DNA of 64,000 nt, from NCBI RefSeq assembly GCF_021134715.1, contig NC_060026.1:15801001-15865000 (forward strand), read 5' to 3'. The stretch's first letter is position 1, and each line of letters opens with the position of its first letter. This DNA comes from Daphnia pulex. Its lineage: Eukaryota; Arthropoda; Branchiopoda; Diplostraca; Daphniidae. The translations under genes were made by a program, and so were the position numbers. The notes beneath the pieces are model-generated. The model worked only from the letters and a program-made list of their open reading frames with translations. It did not search any database and was not told where the DNA came from. Positions 47,788 to 59,177 of this stretch are shown here, piece by piece.

Positions 47788-48450
47788 CTCCCACAATCAT
47801 TCGATTCGTATTCTCAGTTTAATTTACCTGCCAATTTGCCAAGAGCCCAAGATGGAGTGTGTTTTCACCTGTTCCATAAACCCAACATGACGACCACATT
47901 TTGTATTATTTTTTTTTCGAAACTGGTGAATAAAACGAAAGCACAAAGCAGTCAAGCAGACGACACTAATATTCTAATTAGCTTAAGATATCGATAGAAA
48001 TGATTAAAAATCGACCTCCCTCAAAGCCGCGAAACGGATGAACGGATCAGAATAATTCGGGAATAATTTTAATATCTAATATTTGTCTCATCAAGTTACA
48101 CATGCGCCCCCCCCCCTACCACAGACACGATCAAATAAAAATTTGCACGAAACTCGCAGAAAATTAGTTTTAAACCGAAAACAATACGCCGAAATAAAAA
48201 CCCCCAGGCCCCTTTCTTGGATCAAGCCTTGAGTCTTGGCTTGATAATCTTATTGTGATGGGTCTTTTCATTATTAGAGCTAGCTGACAATTAAAAATTG
48301 TTTGCAGGATACAATTCGCATTATCAAACGGATAATAAATACAATTAATTTTTGTTATTACTATAGTAACTACAGACATAAACTAAACATAAACAGAGAT
48401 ATAAAATTTTGAACTATAGTAATAACAGAAAGAAAAATATTTTTATACAT

Positions 48451-48510
48451 AGTATAAGACCCGTCATTTCCGTTTTTCTCGCCATCCAACACAGTGCTGG
48501 CGCAACAAAA
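48451..48510 (+). pseudogene. Promoter/leader relic of a lost precursor gene
   Basis: AGTATAAGACCCGTCATT and GGCGCAACAAA mirror the gene 5 leader (TATATAAGACCCATCATT, then GGCGCAACAAAC at about 51437). The exon 3 relic starts about 70 bases further on. Confidence 0.6.
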
Positions 48511-48577
48511 ATTTGTTGGTTACTTGGTTTGATCTTAATTTCCTCAAAATCTCTTGGAAATTATTGTTAGGCTATAG

Positions 48578-48838
48578 ATTGGTTCCGAAGGTTCTTTGGT
48601 TGTCGGATAATGACCACCATCAACTTCTCGCTGACAACCATCAATATCAATTTACTTGGCTCTAGAGAAGAAAAAGAAGCTGTTGCCACTGTTAAAATGT
48701 CACCTCAGCAGGATCAGACGAATAATTATAGGTAGAAGCAATTTGTTGGCAGCCGAATAGCGGTGTCTACATAACAGTGACCCGCTATTCCGGCGAGCAC
48801 TGTGCTGATCTTAGATCCGGCATCCGGCATATAAATTG
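48578..48838 (+). pseudogene. Decayed exon 3 of the precursor family
   Basis: The segment aligns through its length to gene 3 exon 3 (46193-46480) and keeps the preceding acceptor (CTATAG). The frame begins like KLVPKVLWLSDN but stops at TAG about 29 codons in. The basic site region reads TATAGG then TAG, where gene 3 has AGGGAGAAGAGG. Small deletions break the C-terminal block. Exons 1 and 2 are missing. Confidence 0.75.
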
Positions 48839-49448
48839 TAATATTAATCGAAAGATTCAAAGCTTCTTGCTTGCTGATTAATTTCAACTAAAAAAAAAAA
48901 TCAAATACAAAACATACGAAATGTTAAAAATTAACCAAATAAATTCCTGATAGATTCGCAGTATTTTGCATCCTACATCAAGTTTTGGTGATGTTTTCAT
49001 AACAGACATTTTTATTATTGAAGTACAATGTTATTGAAGCGTGTTGATAGATTCATGCTTTATGGACGCGCGCACACTATCATGCATATCTAAGTGCTGT
49101 TTTCATTTCTAAATATAGAAACATATTTTTCTCTTCGTCATGTAAAAAAACCCCCGCATAAACCTTCTTACTGTGTTAAGGGGGTTGAACTGTAGTTGGG
49201 GAAAATTCCGAATACGCCAAGGATGCAGCGTAAAACCCGCTGCTTCACAATGTTGCATTTAATTTGTGCAGTTTGTAGCTATTTGAAAATTTTATTGGAT
49301 TCGTTCACGTCATTGATTTTTTTTACGTTATTATTCATCTGAAATAAGGTTTTCTACTGGCCACGCTGTCAAACTATAGTAAATCAATTCTAAAGAAACA
49401 TTGTACCCAAAGCCGAAATTGGATAACATTAGGCACGTGGGCATTGGG
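48839..49448. other. Spacer upstream of precursor gene 4
   Basis: AT-rich. No gene seen. Confidence 0.45.
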
Positions 49449-49456
49449 TATATATA
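49449..49456 (+). promoter_or_regulatory. TATA box of precursor gene 4
   Basis: TATATATA about 190 bases upstream of the ATG. Confidence 0.6.
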
Positions 49457-49643
49457 GTCTCGCTTTTGCTGAGGGTTGGTATATCTGTCGATCAGTAACA
49501 TCCGAATAACGCAACTGTCGGACAATTCTGTGCGAGCTGAAGGTAAATTTTCGTTCAGCTTGTACTCACTTAAATTAAGGTATTTGAGAATCCTCGATAT
49601 ATTTTACATTGGGACTTAAAAAATGTGTTTCTTGTTGATGCAG

Positions 49644-50780
49644 ATGAAATTCGTGATATTTTTGTTCGGGTCGATTTTCATCGTCGCCAGTCACCAGTAT
49701 TTCCAAAACCAGCCAAGAGAAATGACTTATTGGATGGGGCCGTACTCACCTCAGCACCCCAGCATCATTAACAAATACCGTCAACCATTGGTTATTTACT
49801 ACTCCAAGCCACGATTCACTCCGGAAATCTACTCGTCGCAAGTAGGATAATGGTTCATTATTATTGCCATTCATTTGATTATAGAACATCGGCCTATACA
49901 TTTATGCCATCATAAACATTTATTGATATTCTTTCGTTCAGAATGAAAATATTTATCGTGATTTGATTGCATCGCCCAACGATGAACAAATCACGGACAC
50001 ACAGCAGCAGATCTTTCCAGACACCGAGTCAAGGGTCAAAAGTTCAAGTTGGACGAATCTGTCATCTTCGAAAGGAGATTCGAACGAGCAGGCGAATAAC
50101 GCCCGTTTTTTGTACAATTTATTCGCCACTAGCGGGACGTATACCAATCCTTTTTTCAAAACGGCCACGTTCACCGTGACGTCATCCGTGTCCCTCACTT
50201 CCATTGTCAATTGTGTTCCGTCACTTCAATTGGCGAATAATGCGGCTGGAGTAGCTTGCCGTCGCAAGAGGAGTGAAGGCGATATACCTGCTGATGCCAG
50301 CATGCCTACCTTTTTAAAAAACAACAACCAATCCTGGATTTTTCCTTCAACACCCGAAAAGTATAAATTTAAAACACACATATTTATAATAAATCCCCGC
50401 GTGATACCTAATCAAATGTGACTGCTATATAATTCACTTGTATGCTGTCTTTTAATTCTAGATTGATTCCAACCTTGATTGAACCGAGCTACGAACAACT
50501 TTCTTCATCAAAAGACGACGAAGAGTTAACCTTCAGTGACATGTCGACAATGATGGGGCAGCATCCAAGGGAGAAACGATTTCTGTTCGCCAATAGGGAT
50601 CAGTTTGTCGTCAAATCGACTATTACCACATTTTCGTTTTTTACCGCGGTTTCTACAGTCACGCGTAATCTTCTAAATCCTCCACCAGCTGCTCAGTGTC
50701 AAGCTGTAGCTATGGCTAATGTGCCACAGTGCGTTGCCTGTTTGCCGGCTGGCTACGTTGTTTGCCCTGCCACTGGATAA
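49644..50780 (+). CDS. Secreted dibasic precursor family, gene 4
   Basis: Exons 49644-49841, 49942-50360, 50462-50780; the joined frame is 311 aa. The start is taken just after an acceptor (GATGCAG/ATG), as in genes 3 and 6; an in-frame ATG at 49623 would put extra residues before the signal peptide. It has signal peptide MKFVIFLFGSIFIVAS, then HQYF and a Tyr/Pro head. Exon 2 has NPFFKTATFTVTSSVSLTSI and CVPSLQLANNAAGVAC, then CRRKR and an unusually long spacer. Exon 3 has LSSSKDDE, PREKRF, and a C-terminal block with three or four cysteines (QCQA, QCVACLPAGYVVC). The extra cysteines in the last block are particular to this copy. Confidence 0.83.
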
Positions 50781-51391
50781 GCGACGCACGAAAATCTATT
50801 TGGCCTAATACCTGTTGCGACCATCTACCACCGGCACCATTTTTTAAATAACGATTCTTATATTGAGCGAGAGTCTACTATACTGTCACAGGACAGTCTA
50901 GGCTTTCGATTCTATTTCAAATGTTGGCAGTATTCGTGTATGCTATCCTACTTTCAGTAGTAAATGCTTTGGGTTATTGGATTCAATTTTAAATACAATA
51001 TGTTATTCAAGCAAGAATGATGAGATCTGTACTGGTTAATTTGTTTCTATACCATTAAAACGGTGGGCGATCATGATGGCAATTATAAGTTCATCAAACG
51101 GTAAAACGAAAAGTAAATAAAGTTTTCATTATGTACAACATCATTTAGTTATTGCACCGACTTTCATGTTCCTTATATTGCCAGTCTAAGTGTCTCCAAG
51201 TTTTTATACATAACTCCCGTTATGTTGGTCGTTAACATTAACCAACGACGCACTCCGAATCGATAACACATATAGCAATAATAGTCATAATTACATACAA
51301 CTAATGTAACGTTACATTAGTGACAATAGTAAATACTCAGTTATAGATCTAATTATGTGAGGTCGTAATATAAAATTGACAAAAAAATGTG
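50781..51391. promoter_or_regulatory. Spacer and upstream region of precursor gene 5
   Basis: Includes the block 51190-51390 that is duplicated in relic form at 42500-42700. A short inverted repeat (AACTAATGTAACGTTACATTAGT) lies near 51299-51322. Confidence 0.45.
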
Positions 51392-51399
51392 TATATAAG
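51392..51399 (+). promoter_or_regulatory. TATA box of precursor gene 5
   Basis: TATATAAG about 160 bases upstream of the ATG, within a leader copied at two other places in the array. Confidence 0.7.
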
Positions 51400-51556
51400 A
51401 CCCATCATTCCGTGTTTCTCCTCATCCAGCAGTTTGCAGTGGCGCAACAAACATTCTCCGCGCAAAACTCGACATTGCCAAGGTATGACTTTAATCTAGT
51501 AATTTCCTATTGAATTCGCTGCAACAACCGTATTTAATGTTGACCAGACATAAGAG

Positions 51557-52711
51557 ATGAAGTCCGTTTTCATCTTCCTGGTGGCGACTATCGCCGTCGC
51601 CATTTCCCACCAGCAATTCCACCGGATGTCACCACCGAGGCCGACGAGGGGCCTCGTCTGGTTGACGCCCTACTCGCCCTACAACAAGCCCGTCCTTGCC
51701 AATTACCAGCCCATCTTCGACAATCAGCACCAAGACGAAATCCACGAAATCCCTTCGAAAATAACTCCGCATTCCTTCCGCCGGAAGAATCGACCATCCG
51801 TCTCAGTCACTTATTTGCCTCTAGTAATTGGATAAGTTTTTAATTTTCGATTTTCTTTAATTATAAATTTCATTGGTGAAATATTCGTTCAGAATGAGGA
51901 CCTGACATTCACTGCAGAGGAGGACGACATACAAAACAACAGCGAAGAGGACGATGGCGAGTACCTGGATGAATACTCCGACATCCAGTCGAGGATCAAG
52001 TGGTTCAAAGGCTTCAACAAGAACAACGGCGGCCGATTCATCTACAGCAGCACCATCAACAACCCTTTCTACAAAACGGCCACTTTTACCGTCACGTCGA
52101 CCGTCACCACCCTCGGCTCTGTCATCCTCTGCGTCCCGGCTAATAATTTAGCGGCCGTTCCGGCGCCAGCTTGCGCCGGCCGCAAGAAACGTGAAATCGA
52201 AGATTCGGCAGACATCAATCAATTCCCCATCGCTCCATCGGAAACGCTCAAGTATAAATCGTATTATACTTGCATCATATTTTTTAAATTTTTTTCAAAT
52301 GAATATCAATTTTAATCGCCAATTCTATGATTTCACTTCAACTTAATTTTCAGAGTAATCCCGACGATCCTGCCAGTGTCGGCGGACGCGCTCCAGCCGA
52401 CGCGTGAATCCCGCGTGATGTCATTAGCCAGCCACACCATCAAAAGGAATAATAAGCCAAATGATTTGCTCAAATTAGTTTCGTCCTTGGAAGAAGTGAT
52501 TCAAACTTCTGAGCCGGCCATTCCGTCCAAGGAGAGTCAACAGCAGCCATTAGCACCGAGAGAGGAGCGATTGTTTGGCGGTGGTTACGCGGCGTCCACC
52601 ACTTTGACGTCCTATTCGTTTATAGGAGCAACTGTGACGAGCACAGTTCTACTGGACCCGACAGGAATGAATGTGGCTGTCTGTTTGCCATCCGGCTACG
52701 TTGTCTGTTAA
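51557..52711 (+). CDS. Secreted dibasic precursor family, gene 5
   Basis: Exons 51557-51823, 51893-52251, 52354-52711; the joined frame is 327 aa, the longest of the six. It has signal peptide MKSVFIFLVATIAVAIS, then HQQF and RGLVWLTPYSPY. Exon 2 has an acidic stretch, FKGFNKNNGGRFIYSS, NPFYKTATFTVTSTVTTLGS and CVPANNLAAVPAPAC with site GRKKR, then FPIAPSETL. Exon 3 is longer than in the others. Its second basic site reads APREER rather than EKR, a weak cleavage site. The C-terminal block is TLTSYSFIGATVTSTVLLDP with VAVCLPSGYVVC. Genes 5 and 6 are clearly the closest pair. Confidence 0.85.
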
Positions 52712-53945
52712 TCATTTATTCCTTTATCACATATTAATGTGCTGTGTCACTTTTTTAAACATAATTCCGGTGGTTATAAACATTTTGCAATAATATCAAC
52801 AGTATTAAACGGCATTATCCATTCGTAATCAAAAGCGCATTAGAGCGTTTCTTATTGTTTCCGTTTGAGTCTTAACCGGTCTTATAACGACAGCAGTCAC
52901 AGTTATTTCGTGTCGACTAACATCGTGTCATCACCCAAACGGCCACCGACACATTCGTTAGTGCGTCGTATCCATCTGAGTTCATCCGCCTCCTTTACTA
53001 TGTACATCCATTCTATACTGGTATTATTATTTTAATGGATCCTGGGTGCTGCTGGGATCGTCTATTTGATTTACGACTTTTCTTTGTTTGCCGGGTTAAA
53101 CACAACATTTAGATGCGCAACGATGAGTACACACAAACTTTTCTTGCTGTTGCGTACATCATCTGCTGATATTCGAATTTATTTTGTTGTAAAAAGGTCA
53201 TTTGTTTCCCTGCCAGAGGATGTTGTTTCACCACCCGGAACGACGATGGACGATCCAGGATGCTGTAAATTACACGATCCAAGTATATCTACGCGCTGTT
53301 TCTGTGTGTACACATTGAAACACAATCGGACATGTTTACGATTTCGCCCGTCCGACAACATGTTCAAATGCTGGGCAAGGCCGTGTGGCCGGCCCATTCA
53401 AATAGATATACAGACCGACTCTTTGTTTTCTTTGGTCATCCTCTATACTTATCAGTCTTAACAATTACTGTCGTATCACTCACCCAGTCGAATGGAAGGA
53501 ATACAACCTCGCCTCCTGCCCAGAGGCGTTTATTCCGTTTTCAGATTTTTTTTCCGAACTTGTGTACCTGAAGTATATTTCTGATATATACCAAATTCTA
53601 CCGGGTGTCGACGCTGATTTTTTTTTGGCGCACGTACTCTGGGGCGTTAATGAAATACGCCGGTAAATTGACTTTTAAATTGACTCCGCTCGGTGGTATT
53701 TTACCTAGATACGGATATTAACCTCCAGGCCAAAATTAACCTTCCTGGCATTCGTACCCACCTATACGCCTCCCTCTGCGTTTTGTTTTTTTTTTTCAGG
53801 GGGGTCCCAAATTGATTTCAATTAGCATTTTTATTTTTTTTTAAAGGAAACGCGCGCTGCACGAACTTGCGTGTAGTACAACCGACTCCTGCAGCTTCAC
53901 CACTAAATCAAATTCGGAATGTTTTTCACAGGAGAGTCTCCGGTG
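52712..53945. other. Spacer between precursor genes 5 and 6
   Basis: A 131-codon frame at 53066-53461 has no signal peptide at its start, no family similarity and no clear splice context, so it is not called as a gene. Poly-T tracts flank 53500-53850. Confidence 0.4.
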
Positions 53946-53953
53946 TATATAAG
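53946..53953 (+). promoter_or_regulatory. TATA box of precursor gene 6
   Basis: TATATAAG about 160 bases upstream of the ATG, followed by a leader exon that appears to end at TCAACAAG/GTATATC near 54040. The acceptor ATATAG sits directly before the ATG. Confidence 0.68.
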
Positions 53954-54107
53954 AACGGCCAATCGACTCGATTTCCAGCATCCAGCATCCGTCTGTCCAG
54001 CGAGAAACAAGTCTCTTTTCTTACATCCACCATTCAACAAGGTATATCAAAAAATTTTCAAACAATATTTAATTCTAATTTAATTAAATTTGATGTTCTT
54101 TATATAG

Positions 54108-55210
54108 ATGAAATTGGCATTGATTTTTCTGGTGTCGGCTCTCGTCGTCGTGTCCCAGCAGCAATTCCTGCGGGCCAGGCCCAGAGGATTGGTCTGGTGG
54201 TCGCCGATGGATAATTACCATCAGCTGTCACATCCGTACGACGATTTCCAACCGGAAGAAATTCCGGCCAGCAAACCTTCGTACGCATTCCGTCGCCAGC
54301 AGTTTAGACCGTCCAGACCCGTCGTCTATGTGCCACAGGCAAGTCTATACTTTCAAATCTATTTTGCATCTAGACTTAATATAATATTATTCAATGATTA
54401 ATATCAGAATGAGGAAGTCAACGGCCAGGCCGATTTCGTTCCTGCGGATGAAAATGAACATGTCGAGTATCCAGACACCCAGTCGAGGATCAGCGCTATC
54501 AAGGCCTTCAAGAATGGCGGCCGATTCTTCTACAGCAGCACAGTCAACAATCCCTTCTTCAAAACAGCCACCTTCACTCTGACGTCGACCGTGACCACTC
54601 TGGCCTCCATCGTCCTTTGCGTCCCGTCCAATAATTTAGTGGCCGTCCCGTCGCCAACCTGCGCCGGCCGCAAGAAACGCGAAATCGAAGATTCGGAAGA
54701 CAATCAGTTCCCCATCATCGCTCCATCGGAAACGCTCAAGTAAATCAAAATTATTACTCAGCTAATTTCTCTTTTTCACTTTAACTTAAATTTTTAAAAT
54801 GATTACTGTAATTCAGAATAATATTTTATTAATTTAATTGTTTTAAATTTTATATTCATTGTATCGATTCATTCCAATTTGTTTTGTTTTTTATTTTGTC
54901 CAGATTGGTGCCGACGGCTCTTCCATCGTTGGATGGGGTCCGAGAAGCCCGTCAAGCGCCATCAGTCCAGCAGAGTCTGGACAATTTGATTTCCTCCAAA
55001 GATGTTGCTGGTGCTGGCCCAGTCGCATCACTGGCCGAGAAAGACCAAGCCAACAGAGACAAGCGCTTCTTTGGCGGTGGTATTGTGGCGTCCACCACGG
55101 TGACATCCTATTCGTTTATCGGGGCGACTGTCACCAGTACGGTGATCCTGGACCCGACGGGAGCAAACGTGGCTCCGTGCTTACCGGCCGGCTACGTCGT
55201 CTGCGCATAA
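54108..55210 (+). CDS. Secreted dibasic precursor family, gene 6
   Basis: Exons 54108-54338, 54408-54739, 54904-55210; the joined frame is 289 aa. Intron 1 begins GC rather than GT (CACAG/GCAAGT), a good consensus for the rare GC-AG class. It has signal peptide MKLALIFLVSALVVVS, then QQQF and RGLVWWSPMDNY. Exon 2 has GGRFFYSSTVNNPFFKTATF, STVTTLASIVLCVPSNNL and site GRKKR, then the ETL spacer end. Exon 3 has LISSKDV, NRDKRFFGGG and TVTSYSFIGATVTSTVILDP with VAPCLPAGYVVCA. Both processing sites are intact. Confidence 0.87.
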
Positions 55211-55999
55211 ATTTTAAGAAAAAAAAGGCCTATTATGATTATGAATGATCTGGTTAGATTTCTATCGATCACATGACAGTTCGGGTTCGAAAGCTGCGAG
55301 TAATTGATGTGCCAACTGGCAAAGAATTTGTTTTGCTGATTCGTTTAAACTTAATTTTGATTCTTGTGTTGTTATGTTATTCAATAATTCGGTGATTGTA
55401 ATATGTGGGGAACTTTAATCGTGTCGGCTCAAATAGAATTTTAGAAGCATCATTTATCGAAGTTTGTGTCTGATTTTTACACATTTTTATGCAAAGTGAA
55501 AAGATGGGAAACGCAGGTAAATGCTGGCGAATTCCGGTTGAGGTTTGACAAGCCATTCCGCTCCCTCCTGTCTATCGCCATCCCTTATATACACCTGCCT
55601 GTTCAATCGATGCTCTTGACAAAGCGACTTTGAATAGTCCTATTGGTGCTGTGTCTCAACAACTGATTGCAGCAGCCAAAAAGAGGTGTGACTAGCAGAA
55701 ATGAATGTAATGAGAAAACCAAATATTTCTGTCTGCGGGAGATGGAAGGGCGTTGTGTAACAAATTTACATTTAGCTACTTCAGTCTTATTATATCCTCC
55801 GAACGACCTCAATTAACACATCGGGAGAGATGAGACATTTTTTCTCTGTTGGTAAAATTCAATGAAATTGTCGACTCATCCAGTCGCGCTACCAATTTCC
55901 ACACTCTTGACACGTTATAGTGATAATAACCATTGAAACACCAGCTGTTGGTTAACTTCTTTTCGTTAACTCATTCTGCAAGCTATAGGCGATTTGAAT
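55211..55999. other. Spacer after the precursor array
   Basis: 3' flank of gene 6. No gene supported. Confidence 0.45.
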
Positions 56000-56184
56000 T
56001 ATAAAAGTGTTTGAATTTTTCCATCGGAATAGCTCTTGTCTTACGGACTCACTTACGGAGAGGTGACACAATGACGAGGCTCTTGTTCTTTATCTCTATT
56101 ATGTCGATTTTCTTTCCAAGTGCGACCTTCATTCCACCAGACGACCGACAGGTCAATAACTCACAGAGACCACACCCAGCGTGA
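56000..56184 (+). CDS. Candidate small secreted peptide or first exon
   Basis: A TATA box (TATAAAAG, 56000-56007) precedes an ATG at 56071. The frame runs 37 codons to TGA at 56182 and starts with a strong signal peptide (MTRLLFFISIMSIFFPSATF), then IPPDDRQ. A possible donor CAG/GTCAAT follows Q at 56148, so this may be exon 1 of a spliced gene whose later exons I could not find. The layout (TATA, short leader, signal peptide ending Q at a donor) resembles exon 1 of the precursor family, but the sequence does not. Confidence 0.35.
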
Positions 56185-57336
56185 AGGTTTCCATTATCTC
56201 CAGAATACTGAAAATTTTAAAAAAGTAGAAAGCGGCCAAGAAATTCTTTTTATACAGGAATAATATTCGAAATGCGCTCGGAATTATTTGTTCGCTCACC
56301 GTGAGAATATTTTTGCGCCAATAATCCGATGATGCACATTTTCCTTCGGCTAGTTTTATAGCCTCGAAGTGACTGTCAATAAAATTATGCATCGACTATT
56401 GGTTTGTTAATGAACAACCGGCCAGGAATCCCCCAGCAGCTCGAAATATTAGTCTCGGTCCGATATCTGCGTTGATATGGGCGCTCTGTTGAATTTCTTT
56501 GACCGTGGCGAATCGCTGGCCAAACAAAATTTATTATTACGGACACTGCTCTTGCGAAATTCCTCAATCCGACCACCTGTGATCAGACAACTCGGCGGAA
56601 ATATAAAATCCAGTCAATAAACCAACAACAACAAATCCTCCTCATCTTTACGACTCTCGGCTGGCGGAACGCGTTTCAGTTGGGGGCCTTTTTATTCATT
56701 CTAATAATAGTTCAACTGTACCTTTCCATTAGGGACGGGATAGCAACCGATAAAACTGAGATGGCCATAATTTTTGGAAATATTCTTTAATGCACCGCAA
56801 GTCAAATGATTCTCGACTGGCAAAAGAATTTTCAAAGAATGAAAGGGCGTACGTGTAACCTACACCACGAATTTTCTTAGTGCATAGTTAAATGCAGTGG
56901 GAGCGCGCAGTGACGATGGAAAAAATATGACGCAACCTATAGGCTTGCCCTTTCTGCCAATGACCCTAGTGCATGACTTGGCAAACCTTAAACAAACGCG
57001 TCAACTTGACATTGGGAATAAGAAAAAAGAACCCATCCCCGGATATTTGACGTCGCATCGCCGCAGCTATATTACACATTGGGTAGTACCAGGTAGTACC
57101 AGGTAAATTGTTGATTGTGTTGCGTAACTTTGAACGATGACTGAGCCAATACATTCTCTATATATGTATACGCTCAAGTTAATCTCAACTTATTTTATGA
57201 ATAAAAATAAAATGACCCAAAATAAAAGTTGCATTCTGCGGTACAGAGACAAAAGTACAAATTAATTAAATGGAATGAAAGGAAACCCCAATAAATGCGT
57301 TGCATAGCCTATCATCTATGATGTCAAGGTGTTTCC
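56185..57336. other. Spacer between the precursor array and the CRAL-TRIO cluster
   Basis: No gene supported. A tandem pair GTAGTACCAG occurs at 57084-57103. Confidence 0.4.
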
Positions 57337-58695
57337 TTAATCGACGTTGAGTTTCCGGAAGGATCCCTCGATTCCGAACAATTCGTCGGATGTTTTGGGT
57401 CGGCCGGGACGTTTGGCTTCGTCTGATTTCATTTTGGACGTCGCAATCAAATAGTCTCGACGATCTTCACATTTCTTCTTCCAAAGAGCTGAGCAACAAA
57501 ATTTAGGTTAACCAAAGTCTAATGTTCATAGTAATTAATAACTCACCGGTTAGCTCATCAACGGACAAATTTTCACCACCGTAATCTTTGGGCAAAATGT
57601 CTTTGTTGATTTCCTTGTAGAGCGACTCCATGTCTTCACCGTGTACGCGCAACTGATTGGCCATCAGAACAGTATAACAGTGAGATGACGTAACAATTGA
57701 TTTCTTTTAAATAATGTTTATACCCTCTGTTTCATTTTTTCCTTCATGACGGTATTGACAAGATTGTTGATCAAGTTGAAGATGGATGGTGTGTGGATGT
57801 AGTTCATACTTTTGGGGCGGAGCGGATTAGCATCCTTTATATCAGATCAAACACAAATCATATTTTTCGGTTGCAATAATGAATAATGACTGAATATACC
57901 TCCCAGCAAGGCATCAGCTTTTTGACCACGGAAAGCGGCATCGCTGTGAAGTGATTCATTCCAAAATTGGTCAAGTCCATGAGCAACGTGATGCCAGTGA
58001 TGAACATTTGCTCGTCCTCGTCAGCCATGATCTCCCACACCATAAAACTAACGCGTTGGACAACTTCGATCTACAGAAGTCAACGATGATACATTTCGTG
58101 ATAGGAAACTATAATAACACTCTGCTATATGGGGCTCTAATAATGACAAACCTTAATCTTGGCGGGGTCGTGCGAGGCGGGTCGGAGCAGCACCACCCTA
58201 CGCCCTTGGTGGTCATAGCCCGGCAAAGGGAGGGATCCTCTATTCGAGACACAATAATTGTATATTGTATGGATTATTCAATCAATTATTACGCAATCTT
58301 ACCCTGAACTAAGAGCGGCTTGATTTTCGGGTGAAAGCGGATCCCATCCGTCGAAGAATTCCGGAAGAGCCGTGCGGAAAGTCAAAGTCAGGTCCAACTT
58401 CTTCTTCGCTTTCTCCATGCTGTACTTGCATCCGCGTAAATATCTCAACAGGAATTTGGCGTCTAAAATAATTGAACAAATTTCATTTTTTAGTGAACCA
58501 AAGGCCAGCCGACAAAATTAAAGATAACGATATAATACCTAATGGCATCGACTGTAAATGAGGTTGTTTCTTAGCCCATTCGCGGAGTGCCAAAACGCTT
58601 TCAGTTCGTCGATGCTCATCTTCTCCGAGTTCTTTTTCAACTTTTTCTAGAATTTCAGGGGAAAGGGTCGTTACGTAATCCAATTTTTCAGGCAT
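57337..58695 (-). CDS. CRAL-TRIO domain protein (alpha-tocopherol transfer protein-like), copy A
   Basis: Seven exons: 58539-58695, 58303-58462, 58152-58239, 57900-58070, 57724-57834, 57547-57652, 57337-57488; the joined frame is 314 aa. CRAL-TRIO proteins bind and move small hydrophobic ligands (tocopherol, retinoids, phosphoinositides) in the cytosol. The N-terminal helical part (about 10-80) includes [19 protein letters not shown] and [20 protein letters not shown]. The lipid-binding domain (about 100-265) includes [54 protein letters not shown] and LPKDYGGEN. The tail [20 protein letters not shown] is nearly identical in all three copies. A 5' noncoding exon ends at a donor at 58842. The ligand cannot be inferred from sequence. 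Confidence 0.92.
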
Positions 58696-59177
58696 TTCCG
58701 TACAGATTTTTGTGCACTCTGCAATTTAAATTTACGGGCTGATTATATGCAGTAAATTACGACGCAATAAAACAGTAATATTTTTAAAAATTATTTTGTG
58801 AAGTAATTAATTTAGACAAATTCAGAAAATATCTCTCTTACCTCTTACTACACAGACTCACGAAAAAGTAAAGGACTTAAACGAAGGTGGTTGAAAAGTG
58901 TCGTGTAATCATTTTATCGTGTTACACACAGCCTTGGCTAAATCGGTTCAGACTGATAACACAAAGTTTGGGCTCTATTTGCTGTAAAGCTGTCGAGATT
59001 ATACAGAGATAAGCTTCAACTTTGCCAATCATGCTGATCCTTTTTTTTTTAGTTTCGACCAAACAAATTTACCGAAAAATAAAAAAAATAAGCAGGGAAT
59101 AAAGCAAAACTCAAAATAAACCTATTCAATATAATGGCCCAATTTACTAATTTTTGTACAAAAATGTTTTGTGCCTC
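58696..59177. other. Upstream region of CRAL-TRIO copy A
   Basis: Contains the 5' noncoding exon of copy A (donor at 58842, acceptor TTGCAG near 58720) and the 3' flank of copy B. Confidence 0.55.

Noticed and set aside
53066-53461. 131-codon plus-strand frame
   Set aside because: No signal peptide at the start, no splice context, no recognisable motif; compatible with chance.
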